DNA from: Bifidobacterium phasiani
GTDB taxonomy: Bacteria > Actinomycetota > Actinomycetes > Actinomycetales > Bifidobacteriaceae
Direction: 5' to 3'
NCBI RefSeq assembly: GCF_019331775.1
Contig: NZ_JAHBBD010000019.1
Location: 1 to 58,696, forward strand
DNA length: 58,696 nucleotides
In this document: one piece after another, positions 17,150 to 27,400 of the stretch
Position numbering within the stretch: position 1 is the first letter of the stretch
Layout: every line of letters begins with the position of its first letter
Position numbers and translations under genes: made by a program
Notes under the pieces: generated by a model
The model's database searches: none
Seen by the model: only the letters and a program-made list of their open reading frames with translations
Told to the model about the DNA's origin: nothing

Positions 17150-18646
17150 GTGGAAACGAGTGTGGCAACCAACCAACAGGGGGATAACCGGCAGGGTGCG
17201 GTCGACGAGCGCATCCCGCTGAAACTGATCGGCGCCATCGTGGCGGTGGGCTCGCTGGCGTTCATCGGCATCCTGACCGAAACGGTCATGACGGTGCTCT
17301 TCCCGGAGCTGATGGGCGAATTCGGCGTCGACACGGCGACCGTGCAGTGGATCACGACGATCTACCTGCTGGCGGTCGCGGCCACGATGCCGCTGTCGTC
17401 GTTCATCAAGCGCCGGTTCACCAACAAATCCATCTTCGTCGCCGCGCTGGTGCTGGCGGTGCTCGGCTCGGCGATCATGATCGTCGGCCACGCCTTCCCG
17501 CTGATCCTCGTCGCGCGCGTCATCCAGGGCGTCGGCTCGGGCATGGCGACCCCGCTGATGATGAACATCATCCTCGAACAGTCGCCGCGCTCCAAGATCG
17601 GCCGGCTGATGGGCGTCGGCTCGCTGGTCATCACCGTGGCGCCGGCCATCGGCCCGACCGTGGGCGGCGCGGTGACCAGCGTGCTGCCGTGGCGCGCCAT
17701 CTACGTCATCGTCATCCCGATCGTCCTGCTCGTCTCGCTGCCGGTGGGCCTGAAGTGCATTGAGCAGAAGCGCCCGACCGAGGAGGCGCGCCTCAACCCG
17801 CTGCAGTTCCTGGCCATCGTGCTGGCGTTGTCCGGGCTGATCCTGTTCCTCAACCAGGGCGGCGTGGCGATCGGCGCCATGGTCGGCGGCGGCGATGCGG
17901 CCACGGCGTCGGCCGTCGCCGTGGCCAGCCTGGTCGTCGGCCTGGGCTCGCTGCTGTTCTTCGGCTGGTCGTCCAGGAGGTCGTTCTCGCCGCTGATCCG
18001 CCTCGGCTGGCTGCGCAACCGCGTCGTGCTGCTGCACCTGCTGCCGTACGCGATCCTGCCGATGGTCGGCATCGGCTACGGCTATGTGATCACCAACCTG
18101 GCGCAGCTGTCGCTGGGGGCCGACGCGTTCCTCGCCGGCGCCCTCGTGCTGCCGGGCGCGCTGATCGGCGCGATCTGCGCCCCGATCGGCGGCATGCTGT
18201 ACGACCGGTTCGGCCCGACCCGCCCGATCCTGACCGCGTTCGCCGTCGCGACCGTCGGCCCGCTGCTCATGCTGATCTTCTCGATGCATTTAAGCCCGAT
18301 GCTGCTCATGGTGTTCTACTTCGTCTTCAACTTCAGCTACGCGCTCGAGTTCTCGAACATCATGACCAGCGCGCTGCGCGAGGTCCCGCCGGCGTTCACT
18401 CCGGACGGCAATGCGGTGTTCCAGACCTCGATGCAGTTCGGCGGCGCCGCCGGCACCGCGCTGTTCTCCACCGTGCTGTCCGTGGCCCAGGCCGGCCACG
18501 GCGCGGAGGGCAGCGCCGAGTTCGTGCACGCCACCGCGGTCGGCGGCGCCTGGACCTTCGCGGTGATGGTGCTGATCTGCGTGATCGCGCTCGCCTCGCT
18601 GGCCTGTGCGTTCATGTTCCGCGCCCGCCGCCAGCGGCGCGCCTGA
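17150..18646 (+). CDS. MFS multidrug exporter, DHA2 family (14 transmembrane segments)
   Basis: 498 residues from the GTG at 17150, which has AGGAGA upstream; longer in-frame starts are poorly supported. Fourteen hydrophobic segments can be counted, as in the EmrB/QacA DHA2 group. Motif A-like residues FIKRRF follow helix 2, motif C GPTVGG is in helix 5, and VQWITTIYLL in helix 2 is typical of the family. Probable proton-driven efflux of drugs or other amphipathic compounds. No dedicated TetR or MarR regulator lies adjacent, although palindromes sit over the promoter. Confidence 0.88.
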   Translation: METSVATNQQGDNRQGAVDERIPLKLIGAIVAVGSLAFIGILTETVMTVLFPELMGEFGVDTATVQWITTIYLLAVAATMPLSSFIKRRFTNKSIFVAALVLAVLGSAIMIVGHAFPLILVARVIQGVGSGMATPLMMNIILEQSPRSKIGRLMGVGSLVITVAPAIGPTVGGAVTSVLPWRAIYVIVIPIVLLVSLPVGLKCIEQKRPTEEARLNPLQFLAIVLALSGLILFLNQGGVAIGAMVGGGDAATASAVAVASLVVGLGSLLFFGWSSRRSFSPLIRLGWLRNRVVLLHLLPYAILPMVGIGYGYVITNLAQLSLGADAFLAGALVLPGALIGAICAPIGGMLYDRFGPTRPILTAFAVATVGPLLMLIFSMHLSPMLLMVFYFVFNFSYALEFSNIMTSALREVPPAFTPDGNAVFQTSMQFGGAAGTALFSTVLSVAQAGHGAEGSAEFVHATAVGGAWTFAVMVLICVIALASLACAFMFRARRQRRA

Positions 18647-18822
18647 GCGTGCGGACCCCGCGTCGTCCCCGCATCCGCCGTCGGCGATGGCCGGCGGCGG
18701 ATCCGGGGACGAGGCGTGTGAAGGAAAGGGATATAAGGAAAGGGTGGCGTGCGACGCGCCGTTGCGCCGCACACCACCCTTGTTCGCCGTCGATTCCGCC
18801 GGTGGGATGGAAGGCCGTGGAA

Positions 18823-19251
18823 TCAGTACTTGTTGGCGCCGGATCCGACGAACTGGACCTCGAAGCCACGATGGTAGTGCAGGAACATGTCCGCGCCGTA
18901 GCGGTCGACCGGGCGGTGGGTGAACAGCATGCGGATCGCGAACGCGGTCTGCACGTCGTAGGGCAGGTCCATGAACGCCTTGTGTGCATCCCAATAGGGG
19001 GTGTGGCAGATGGCGGCGTCCGGCACGTAGGCGTAGCCGTAGCCGTCCTCGTTCACGTAGCCCATGAACGGCAGATCCCAGGCGTCGTGGTCGGTGAGCT
19101 GCTGCTTGAAGTCCTCGACCTGGGCCAGCGCCTCGTCGCTGATGCCCAGCTCCTTGGCGACCTTGTTGGCGGCGGCGGTCTTGGCGGCCGCGTCCTCGCC
19201 GAACATCGCCAGATCGACGGTGATGACCTTCTTGTTGTTTTCGTCTGCCAT
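18823..19251 (-). CDS. Conserved-looking hypothetical protein, 142 residues
   Basis: Begins MADENNKKVITVDLAMFGED, followed by an Ala/Lys-rich helix. The remainder is rich in aromatic residues and histidine (AYVPDAAICHTPYWDAHKAF, ADMFLHYHRGFEV). No signal peptide or membrane segment is seen and no family was recognised. The ATG has GAAAGG at suitable distance on the minus strand. Its 5' region is AT-rich and holds a perfect operator-like palindrome, suggesting regulated expression. It stands alone, convergent with the exporter. Confidence 0.75.
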   Translation of the reverse strand: MADENNKKVITVDLAMFGEDAAAKTAAANKVAKELGISDEALAQVEDFKQQLTDHDAWDLPFMGYVNEDGYGYAYVPDAAICHTPYWDAHKAFMDLPYDVQTAFAIRMLFTHRPVDRYGADMFLHYHRGFEVQFVGSGANKY

Positions 19252-20266
19252 ATCTGGACCTTTCTGCCGTCGGGTGGGAGCCGACGGTCATGATGATGTG
19301 TTCGTTTCGACGTGAAAACGAACAACAGTTTTGATAAACCTCACAGGAAGTTTTTCTGTGTCCGCCGTTGACGTCCGTGATCAACAATAGCACGGTCTGT
19401 GAGCTGAAAAGTAAGCAAACACAATGTTGTTATCGCTAACGGAAGGTATTTGGGCCCGCTTTTCGGCGGAATCCCGGGCTTTGGGAATCCATGTAAATTC
19501 CATGAAAAATAACATAAGTGATGTTCGGTTGGTGTCGCGTGAGATTTATGTGTTGTTCGTTTGTTCGATTTGTTCGCCGATTGTGTGGTTGCTATGCGAA
19601 ATGTGCGAATCCGGGAGGGTGCCGCATGGGGAGGACGGGCAACCCGCCCGTCGGGCGTTCGCCACGGGTCATGGGGGCGTCGGGCTACATGGGGGCGTCG
19701 GCCGCATGGGGCGCCATGTCGGAGATGCGCCGCATCGGCGGCGCCGGACCGGGCATGGGATCACGGTGTCGCAGGGCGCGGGGCCGCGGTGTCGCAGGGC
19801 ACGGCGCCGCTTCGGCCATGGGCGTTGGCCGGCCGCGGGCCAACGAATCGCGGGGTGCCGCCCGGAGCGCCGGGACATCCCGTAATCCTCAAGGATGATG
19901 CGGCGCCGGCGAAACGGACAGGGCCGGCGAACCGTCATTCCGACGCATGAGTGCGGCGCGGCGGTCCGCGCGGGATGCTGGAACCACACCGCCGGTGGGC
20001 GGCGCCGTTACGGACCGCCGCGGTTCCGGATCCGATCCGAAGCCGAGGCGCGGACGGGCGGCGACCGGCGGCGAACGGCGATCGGCCGGGTGCGCGAGTG
20101 ATGGGCCGCCCGGCCGAACGCCGCCTTCCGCCACGGATGCGTCAGCCGGCCCGGTGACGGCGGGCGGGCGGACCGCTTCCTGCGGTGGCAGGCGGCGGGG
20201 CCCGCGGCCGGTCGGCGGGTTATGGACGGACGGCGACGCCCCGGACAAGGAAAGGATGGTACGACG
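19252..20266. other. 1-kb gap with no gene recognised
   Basis: The first 370 bases are AT-rich and carry the promoter region of the hypothetical gene. The rest is GC-rich with short direct repeats: CATGGGGGCGTCGG occurs twice near 19672-19706, and CGGTGTCGCAGGGC at 19764-19777 and again at 19787-19800. Open frames present are Arg/Pro/Gly-rich and lack ribosome binding sites. A non-coding RNA cannot be excluded. Confidence 0.5.
19299..19324. promoter_or_regulatory. Perfect palindrome upstream of the 142-residue hypothetical gene
   Basis: TGTTCGTTT (19299-19307) and AAACGAACA (19316-19324) are perfect 9-base arms around an 8-base centre, 48 to 73 bases before the minus-strand ATG. The size and symmetry suit a dimeric repressor site. 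Confidence 0.5.
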
Positions 20267-20509
20267 ATGTTGGATGTGAACCTGTTCTCGCAGATGGGAC
20301 TGCTGGTGCTGGGCGGGCCGATGCTGCTGTTCGGCCTGGTCTCGTTCGGCCTCGCCGGCATCACCTACGGGGTGCGCACATTGTGCGCCAAGCCGGCGTG
20401 GGAGGGGAGCGCGGTGCGGCCGCTGCTGTTCCTCGGCCTGCTGCTGGTGCTGGTCGGCGGCACCATCACGCTCCCGGCGCTGCCGGCGTTGTTCTCGCTG
20501 GTGTTCTGA
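20267..20509 (+). CDS. Small membrane protein, 80 residues
   Basis: Two hydrophobic helices are visible (about 8-33 and 50-76), separated by a short loop with a Cys and basic residues (TYGVRTLCAKPAWEGSAVR). No family recognised. ATG 20267 is preferred over an upstream in-frame ATG because AAAGGA lies about 11 bases before it and the first helix then starts near the N-terminus. It converges on bcp, only 10 bases away. Confidence 0.7.
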   Translation: MLDVNLFSQMGLLVLGGPMLLFGLVSFGLAGITYGVRTLCAKPAWEGSAVRPLLFLGLLLVLVGGTITLPALPALFSLVF

Positions 20510-20519
20510 GCAGCGGCGC

Positions 20520-21041
20520 TCAGCGCGACGCGGCGTCGATCGCCCTGAGCAGCGAGTCCACGTGCCCCTTCGCGCGCACGTTGTACCGCGCGACCGTGAT
20601 CGTCCCGTGCTCGTCGACGACGAACGTCGAACGCAGCACGCCGACGTGCGTCCTGCCGTACAGCTTTTTCTCGCCGTAGGCGCCGTACGCGCGGTGCACC
20701 GCCAGATCGGCGTCGGACAGCAGCGGGAAGGTCAGATGGTCGCGCTCGCGGAAGCGGCGCAGCTTGTCCGGTGAGTCCTTGGAGATGCCGAGCACCTCGT
20801 AGCCCAGGGCGGTCAGGCGCGCGAGGTTGTCGCGGAAGTCGCAGGCCTCGGCGGTGCACCCCGGTGTCATCGCCGCCGGGTAGAAGTACACGATCACCTT
20901 GCGGCCGCGCAGCGCGGACAGCGTGACGGTGCCGCCGTCGTCGGCGGGCAGCGTGAAATCCGGGGCGGCGCATCCCGGCGCGAGGTGCTCCGGCAGCGGT
21001 TCGGGGGTCGGTGCAGCGGTGGTGTCATCGGTCGTGGTCAT
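20520..21041 (-). CDS. bcp: Peroxiredoxin, Bcp/PrxQ type
   Basis: 173 residues. Thioredoxin-fold peroxidase that reduces hydrogen peroxide and organic hydroperoxides. Peroxidatic Cys62 and resolving Cys67 lie in MTPGCTAEACDFRD, the two-cysteine spacing of the PrxQ group. AAPDFTLPADDGG near residue 25 and the VLRSTFVVDEHGTI strand near 133 are typical. Start ATG at 21041, preceded at 6 bases by a TACGAT box on the minus strand, so probably leaderless. Confidence 0.92.
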   Translation of the reverse strand: MTTTDDTTAAPTPEPLPEHLAPGCAAPDFTLPADDGGTVTLSALRGRKVIVYFYPAAMTPGCTAEACDFRDNLARLTALGYEVLGISKDSPDKLRRFRERDHLTFPLLSDADLAVHRAYGAYGEKKLYGRTHVGVLRSTFVVDEHGTITVARYNVRAKGHVDSLLRAIDAASR

Positions 21042-21047
21042 GGCGCC

Positions 21048-21053
21048 ATCGTA
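21048..21053 (-). promoter_or_regulatory. -10 box, probable leaderless promoter of bcp
   Basis: On the minus strand TACGAT is followed by GGCGCC and the ATG at 21041; no Shine-Dalgarno sequence is possible. Confidence 0.45.
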
Positions 21054-21361
21054 GGCATGGCGGCGGCGTGTCCGCAATCGCCTCGGCCGTCGGCTGATTC
21101 GGCGCGGCGGTTCGGCGGCGCCCGGACGTCGAGTCGGGCGGATGAGCGGTCTGCACGGAGCGTGACCGGGCCGGACGGTGCGGCTGGAACGGACGGCGCG
21201 ATTGAAACGTCGGAGCAGGTAGCATGGTCAAGTCGGATGCCGTGGCTGAGGCGAACGGCGTGGCCGGAACGGACGGCATGGCCGGGCGATCGCCGCTGTC
21301 CATGGCGGACCGTGGAATCGCGGCGGCCGGTGGGACCGCGACGGGGCGGAGGGAGACGGCG
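21054..21361. other. GC-rich gap before the acetyltransferase gene
   Basis: About 310 bases between divergent genes. An in-frame extension of the acetyltransferase reaches ATG 21224, but that segment is low-complexity (Ala/Gly/Asp-rich) and lacks a ribosome binding site. GGTAGCAT near 21218 could serve as a -10 region. Confidence 0.45.
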
Positions 21362-22102
21362 ATGGACGACACGATGCGGTGGGCCGCGGTGCGGCGCGAC
21401 ACGACGCGGCATGGCACGGCGCAGCGGTCCGCGGCATCGTGCGATACGTCGGTCGAAGCGGCGCCAGCCAGGTCTGCATCGGCCGAAACGATACTGCGCG
21501 GGCTGCGCCGCGCCGACTACCCGGTACTGGCCGACCTGCTGCTGCGCACCTGGCATGGCGGCGACGCGGCGGCGAACCGGCGGCGCATCGCGGCCGCCGA
21601 CCTCGAATCGTGCCTGGCCCGCACCACGCACGCGGCCGTCGCACAGGTCGACGGCGTCGTGGCGGGCGTCATCCTGGGCGGTGTGCGCGGCGCCGGCGGC
21701 CGCGCCACGCTTCCGAACCGCCACCTGCTGCGGGCTGCGGGCCTGCTGCTGCCGCTGACGGCCACGCGCGACGGCCGCCGCGACCTTGCGCGGCTGCTGC
21801 GCACCGAACGGACCAACCGGGCGCTGTCCGCCGCGGCCGCACGCCGGGGACGACGCTACGACGCCGAGGTCGTGCTGCTGATCCTGGAGCCGTGGGCGCG
21901 CGGGCTCGGCCTGGGCGGCCGGCTGTTCGACTGGATGATGGCCCGGTTCCTCCAGGCGGGTGTGCGCGCGTACTTCCTGTACACCGACGGCGGCTGCGAC
22001 GTCGGGTTCTACGACCACCGCGGGCTGACGCGGCGGGCGGAGATCGACGGACAGCTGCTCTACGACGGATCGCCGGTCGCCCGGCCGCGCCGAATGCCTT
22101 GA
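21362..22102 (+). CDS. GNAT-family acetyltransferase
   Basis: 246 residues from ATG 21362, which has GGAGGGAGA upstream; a longer start at 21224 is possible. A disordered Ala/Arg/Thr-rich head is followed by the GNAT fold. RGLRRADYPVLADLLLRTW starts strand 1. The acetyl-CoA loop is in VVLLILEPWARGLGLGGRLF (about 165-184, Q/RxxGxG/A-type), and FYDHRGL near residue 216 is the C-terminal strand motif. The substrate is unknown. The next gene begins about 105 bases later behind its own TAGATT box. Confidence 0.78.
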   Translation: MDDTMRWAAVRRDTTRHGTAQRSAASCDTSVEAAPARSASAETILRGLRRADYPVLADLLLRTWHGGDAAANRRRIAAADLESCLARTTHAAVAQVDGVVAGVILGGVRGAGGRATLPNRHLLRAAGLLLPLTATRDGRRDLARLLRTERTNRALSAAAARRGRRYDAEVVLLILEPWARGLGLGGRLFDWMMARFLQAGVRAYFLYTDGGCDVGFYDHRGLTRRAEIDGQLLYDGSPVARPRRMP

Positions 22103-22207
22103 TCCGCCGCGCCCGCCGAAGCCCGGAGAGACCCCGAACCCCCGTGGCCGGGCTTCGGGACCATCCGTGCGAGCGTGCTAGATTCGGTACCGGGAGAAAG
22201 GCGGAGC

Positions 22208-22924
22208 ATGCTCAAGGTGGCCATCATCGAGGACGAGAGGCCGGCGGCCGACCTGCTGGCACGGTATGTCGAACGCTACGGCGAGGAGAGCGGCGTCGAG
22301 TTCGACATCACGGTCTACGGCGAGCCGACGACCTTCCTGGACACGTACCGGCCGGACTACGACATCGTGTTCATGGACATCGAGATGCCGAACATGGACG
22401 GCATGGAGGCCGCCCGACGGCTGCGCGGGATCGACCGGCGCGCGGTGCTCGTCTTCGTCACCAACGTCGCGCGGCTGGCGATCCGCGGCTACGAGGTGGA
22501 CGCGTACGACTACATCGTCAAGCCCGTGGACTACCGCACGTTCGCACGCAAGCTGCGGGGCGCGGCGATCCGCTGCCGGCGCGACGAGGACTCGCTGATG
22601 CTGACCGTCCGGGGCGGCATGCGCCGCATCCAGCTGCGCGACGTCGTATACGTGGAGGTGACTGGCCACACGCTGCACTTCCACAGCCGCGACGGCGGCG
22701 AGACCGCCGTCGGTGGGACGATGGGCGACATCGAACGGCGGCTGCGGGAGCACGGGTTCCTGCGCTGCGGCAAGGCGTATCTGGCCAACCGACTGCACAT
22801 CGCCGACATCGGCGCGGCCTCGCTGACGATGGACGACGGCACGGAGCTGCCGATCGGCCGCGCGTACCGCCGGGCGTTCCTCGAAGGGTTCGCGGCGGCC
22901 GAGGGAAACGCGCATGTGGGCTGA
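22208..22924 (+). CDS. LytTR-type response regulator
   Basis: 238 residues. The receiver domain (about 1-125) has acidic pocket residues in IIEDE, phospho-acceptor Asp57 in FMDIEMPNMDG, and the switch Lys in YIVKPVDY. The LytTR DNA-binding domain (about 135-235) shows VVYVEVTGHTLHFH and FLRCGKAYLANRLHI. AgrA/VirR-like regulators bind paired direct repeats. A TAGATT box at about 22178 and GGGAGAAAGG before the ATG point to a leadered transcript. Overlaps the kinase gene by 11 bases. Confidence 0.92.
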   Translation: MLKVAIIEDERPAADLLARYVERYGEESGVEFDITVYGEPTTFLDTYRPDYDIVFMDIEMPNMDGMEAARRLRGIDRRAVLVFVTNVARLAIRGYEVDAYDYIVKPVDYRTFARKLRGAAIRCRRDEDSLMLTVRGGMRRIQLRDVVYVEVTGHTLHFHSRDGGETAVGGTMGDIERRLREHGFLRCGKAYLANRLHIADIGAASLTMDDGTELPIGRAYRRAFLEGFAAAEGNAHVG

Positions 22925-24257
22925 CGTGGCGCTGCGCGTCGTGCTGCCGCTGCTCAACGGGTTCGTCGTCGAACTCATGGCGTGCGCGGCCATGTTCGTG
23001 CACGGGGCGCCGCGACGGCGGCGGTTCGCCGTGCGTGTCGCGCTGTGCGCGGCCGGACTCGTCGGCGTGGCCGTGCTCACGCATTACCGCGTGGGCGTCG
23101 TCCCGTACGCGATGATTTCGTCCACGGCGCCATGGGCCGCCACCCCGGCGATGGCACTCCGGTTCGTGCTGCTGTACGCGTGCCTGTACGCGGCGATCCG
23201 CCGCTGCTTCGACATCGGCCGATGGCAGGCGGTGTTCGTCGTCGTGGCCGCGGTGTCGCTGCAGCACGCCGTGTACTGCGCGACGCGGCTGCTGACGACG
23301 TGGCCGCCGCGCGCCTGGTCGGCCTCGACGCGCTGTGACGAGTCGCTGGCGTTCCTGGCGGTGTCGGCGGCGCTGCTCGCCGTGGGCTACGTGCTGTTCG
23401 CCCGGCCGCTGCACGGCACGCTGGAACGTTACGGGGGCAGTCCACGGCTGGTGATGGTGTTCGTCGGCGTGATGCTGTGCGTCGACGTGTTCTCCTGCCA
23501 GCTTGACTACTACGCCGGCCTGGGCGAGGTGTCCTCCGGCGCGTACGCGCTGACGATGCTGACGCGCATGCTCATGTGCGTCTTCGTGCTCGTGCTGCTG
23601 GACGACATCGTCAACCGCGAGCTGGCCGAACGCGACGACGCGATGCTGCGCGGCATGCTGCGCCAGCAGCGCTCCCAGCTGGAAAGCGACAAGGCCACCA
23701 TCGACCTGATCAACGTCAAGGCGCATGACATCAAACGGCAGCTGTCGCTGCTCGGCAACCGCATATCGCAGGACGAGATCGACGAGCTGAGCCGGACCGT
23801 CGGCCTCTACGACGCCTCGGCGCACACCGGCAACGAGGCGCTCGACGTGCTGCTGACGAACCGCTCGCTGGTATGCGGGCAGCACGGCATCGCGTTCGAG
23901 CGCGTCGTCGACGGCACGGCGCTCGGGTTCATGCGGCCGACCGACGTCTACGCGCTGGTCGGCAACGCCGTCGACAACGCGATCGAGGCGGTGGAGAGGC
24001 TGGACGGCGACGCGGAGCGCTACGTCAGGCTGACGGTCCGCCGGGACCGGGGCATGGCCCTCATCCACGTGGAGAACCCGTTCGCCGGGCAGGTGCGGTT
24101 CGTCGATGGACTGCCGCGCACCAGCAAGGACGACACGCGCAACCACGGCTTCGGCACGCGTTCGATGCGCATGATCGCCCAACGCTACGGCGGGGCGATG
24201 ACCATGACGGCGCAGCGGGGCGTCTTCCTCGTCAACATCGTGCTGCCCCTGCGCTAG
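22914..24257 (+). CDS. Membrane sensor histidine kinase, GHKL (AgrC/NatK-like)
   Basis: 447 residues. About six hydrophobic segments occupy residues 1-235. A coiled-coil stretch rich in Gln, Glu and Asp (MLRQQRSQLESDKATIDLI) leads to the phospho-acceptor His271 in KAHDIKRQLSLL. The GHKL ATPase has its N box in GNAVDNAIEAVE and a glycine box in GFGTRSMRMIAQRYGG. Partner of the overlapping LytTR regulator. Such kinases often sense peptides, but no pheromone-precursor gene was seen. The downstream GH3 gene is a plausible target. Confidence 0.9.
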   Translation: MWADVALRVVLPLLNGFVVELMACAAMFVHGAPRRRRFAVRVALCAAGLVGVAVLTHYRVGVVPYAMISSTAPWAATPAMALRFVLLYACLYAAIRRCFDIGRWQAVFVVVAAVSLQHAVYCATRLLTTWPPRAWSASTRCDESLAFLAVSAALLAVGYVLFARPLHGTLERYGGSPRLVMVFVGVMLCVDVFSCQLDYYAGLGEVSSGAYALTMLTRMLMCVFVLVLLDDIVNRELAERDDAMLRGMLRQQRSQLESDKATIDLINVKAHDIKRQLSLLGNRISQDEIDELSRTVGLYDASAHTGNEALDVLLTNRSLVCGQHGIAFERVVDGTALGFMRPTDVYALVGNAVDNAIEAVERLDGDAERYVRLTVRRDRGMALIHVENPFAGQVRFVDGLPRTSKDDTRNHGFGTRSMRMIAQRYGGAMTMTAQRGVFLVNIVLPLR

Positions 24258-24307
24258 CGCCGCCGGCCGCGGACCCGCGGGAGCCGCGGGGCGGTGGCGT
24301 GTCCGAT

Positions 24308-24339
24308 GTCGTTCACGCGCCGAAACCGTCGTTTCTTGC
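24308..24339. promoter_or_regulatory. Paired direct repeats upstream of the GH3 gene, possible LytTR sites
   Basis: GTCGTTCAC (24308-24316) and GTCGTTTCT (24328-24336) are spaced 20 bases start to start, about two helical turns, the geometry used by LytTR regulators. They lie 98 bases before the GH3 start. Confidence 0.3.
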
Positions 24340-24433
24340 ACGGCGGCGCCCGCCCGGACCGCGAATCTGGGAGAGTTCCGGTAGCGGCGTTTCGCTGACG
24401 AGCGCCGCAGGATCCAGAACGACAAGGAGAAGC

Positions 24434-27400
24434 ATGAAGGAGCAACGGAAGGCTCTGATCGTGCGCATCGTCAAAACCGTGGTGTCGGTGGCGCTCGCCG
24501 CCGTCATCATCGTGGCGATGGCGCTGATCAACCCGCAGCTGAGCACGAACAAGCTGATTTCCAGCCTGATGGGCTACAACCACCAGAGCGTGAACAACCC
24601 CGCCGGCGCGGAGGGCGTGGACGCCGAGTACTACACCGCCGACTACACCGCCGAGACGATCAAGGAGGCCGAGGACGCGCTGTACGACCAGATCGCGGCC
24701 GAAGGCACCGTGCTGCTGAAGAACGACGACGACGTGCTGCCGATGCAGAATGGCACCACGTTCAGCTTCTTCAGCGCGAACAGCGTGGACGGCACGTCGA
24801 CGGCCGCCGGCTTCCTCGGCGGTTCGGCGGACTCGACCGTCACGCTGCAAAGCGCGTTCACCGCCGCGGGCTTCGGCGTCAACCAGCGGCTCTGGGACTT
24901 CTACGCCACCGGCGCCGGCGAGCAGTACGGACTGGCGTCCGGCTCGGTGAACTACGGCGACGCCGAGGACTTCCGGATCAACGAGGCGCCGCTGTCCGCG
25001 CTCGAGGCCGAGGACGGGCTGCTCGAGTCGGTCGAGGGCACCGTGCCGGTGTACGTGCTCAGCCGTGTTGTCGGCGAGGGCCGCGACATGCCGCGCTCGA
25101 TGTACAACCACGCCGACTCGCAGGAGGACAAGGAGCGCAGCTACATCGAGCTCGACTCCACCGAGCGCGAGCTCATCGGATACCTCAACGACCACTACGA
25201 CGACGTGGTCCTGCTGGTCAAGTCCAGCGCCGCGATGGAGCTCGACTGGCTCGACGAGTACCCCAGCATCAAGGCCGTCGTCTATTCGCAGAACGTGACG
25301 AACGCGCTCGCCAAGGTGTTCTCCGGCGAGATCAACCCCTCCGGCCGCACCGTGGACACCTTCGTCGCGGACGCGCTCGCCTCGCCGGCCGCCCAGAACT
25401 TCGGCAGCTACCGGTACGTCGACGGCGACGGCGAGATGACGAAGTACAACTACGTCGACTACGCCGAGGGCATCTACGTGGGCTACAAGTACTACGAGAC
25501 CCGTTACGAGGACAAGGTGCTCGGCCAGGGCAACGCCGGCGACTACGACTACGCGAGCGAGGTCGTGTATCCGTTCGGCTACGGCCTGAGCTACACCGAC
25601 TTCGAATGGAGCGACTTCTCCGTGGAGGAGGACGGCGACGGGTTCGTCGCGCGCGTGACCGTGACCAACACCGGCGACGTGGCGGGCAAGGACGTCGTGG
25701 AGCTGTACGCGCAAAGCCCGTACACCGACTACGACCGCGAGAACGCGGTGGAGAAGGCGTCGGTGAGCCTGGTCGGCTTCGGCAAGACGCAGGAGCTGGA
25801 GCCCGGCGCGAGCCAGAGCGTCGAGATCGCGTTCGACAAGGAGCAGCTCAAGTCGTACGACTACACGACCGCGAAGACCTACATCCTCGACGCCGGCGAC
25901 TACCGCTTCACCGCGGCCGCGAACGCCAACGAGGCCACCAACAACATCCTGGCCGACAAGGGCATGACCGAGGCCGACGGCATGACCGCCGACGGCGACG
26001 CCGCGATGGTGGCCCGCTGGACCCCGGAGAACGACGAGGTCGACACGACCACGTACGCGACCGACACGAAGACCGGCGCGGCGATCACCAACGTGTTCGA
26101 CGCGGCGAACGACCCCGAGGTCACCTACCTGACGCGCTCTGACTGGACCGGCACGTTCCCGAAGCACTACGGCGAGCCGTCCGACGAGATCAACACGTGG
26201 GGCAACGAGATCAACTGCACCGACGCCGACGGCAACAACGCCTCGTGCACGTACGTGAGGCAGGCCGGCGACGAGCTCATCGCGCAGCTGGACAGCACCG
26301 ACTCGGGCACCGACGTCGACCCGTCCACGCTGGACGACACCCCGGTGCTCGGCGAGGACAACGGGCTGACCGTGGCCGACCTGCGCGGCGCCGACTACGA
26401 CGACGAGCGCTGGGACGACCTGCTCGACCAGCTGACCGCCGACGACTACAACCAGCTGATCATCTTCTCCGGCTACGGCATCGACTACATCGATTCGGTG
26501 CAGAAGCCGTTCCAGACCGACGCCGACTCGGCCACCGGCTGGGTCTACGGCGGCACCGGGCACTCGTTCCCCAGCGTGATGATGCTCACCCAGACCTACA
26601 ACCAGGACCTGGCCGAGCGGCTGGGCGAGATCATCGGCAACGAGGCGCTGCTCGGCGGGGCGAACGGCTGGTACGCCCCGGCCATGAACATCCACCGCAC
26701 CCCGTTCACCGGGCGCAACGGCGAGTACTACTCCGAGGACGGGTTCCTGTCCGGTGCGATGGCCTCGCTGGAGGTCAAGGGCGCCGCGACCAAGGGCGTG
26801 TACAGCTACATCAAGCACTTCGCGCTCAACGACCAGGAGAACCACCGCGGCGACCGCCCCGGCAACTACTCGGTGGCCACGTGGTCGAACGAGCAGGCGA
26901 TCCGCGAGCTGTACCTCAGGCCGTTCGAGATGTGCATGAAGCTCGACGACATGGAGATCAGCTATGTGCAGCGCAACGACGACGGCTCCTACGAGAACGC
27001 CACCGCCACGGTCCCCGCGAGCATGGGCGTGATGACCTCGTTCAACCGCATCGGCGCCACCTGGACCGGCGGCTCGCACGCCCTGATCCAGGACCTGCTG
27101 CGCGACGAGTGGGGCTTCAACGGCCTGATCATCACCGACAACGCCAACACCGGCGTGTTCATGAGCCCGTACCAGATGCTCGAGGCAGGCGCCGACGTCA
27201 AGCTGCTCAACGTGGCCGAGGACCCGACCGGCGAGAGCCTCGACCTGTCCGATCCGGCGACCTACCATTACGCGCGCGAGGCGATGCACCACCTGCTGTA
27301 CGTCGTGGCGAACACGAACTGCATGAACGGCGCGCTGCCGGGCGCCACGTTCACCTTCTACAACCAGATGACGGTGATCCAGGTGATCTTCAACGTGGTG

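Noticed and set aside
19895..20101. 68-codon Arg-rich plus-strand frame
   Set aside because: Overlapping frames on both strands look equally poor, and no start signal is present.
21224..21361. Longer start for the acetyltransferase at 21224
   Set aside because: The extra 46 residues are low-complexity and lack a ribosome binding site, whereas 21362 has GGAGGGAGA; not excluded completely.
24254..27292. Antisense open frame of about 1000 codons across the GH3 gene
   Set aside because: Composition is Val/Gly/His/Arg-rich without domains, while the plus strand encodes all GH3 motifs.
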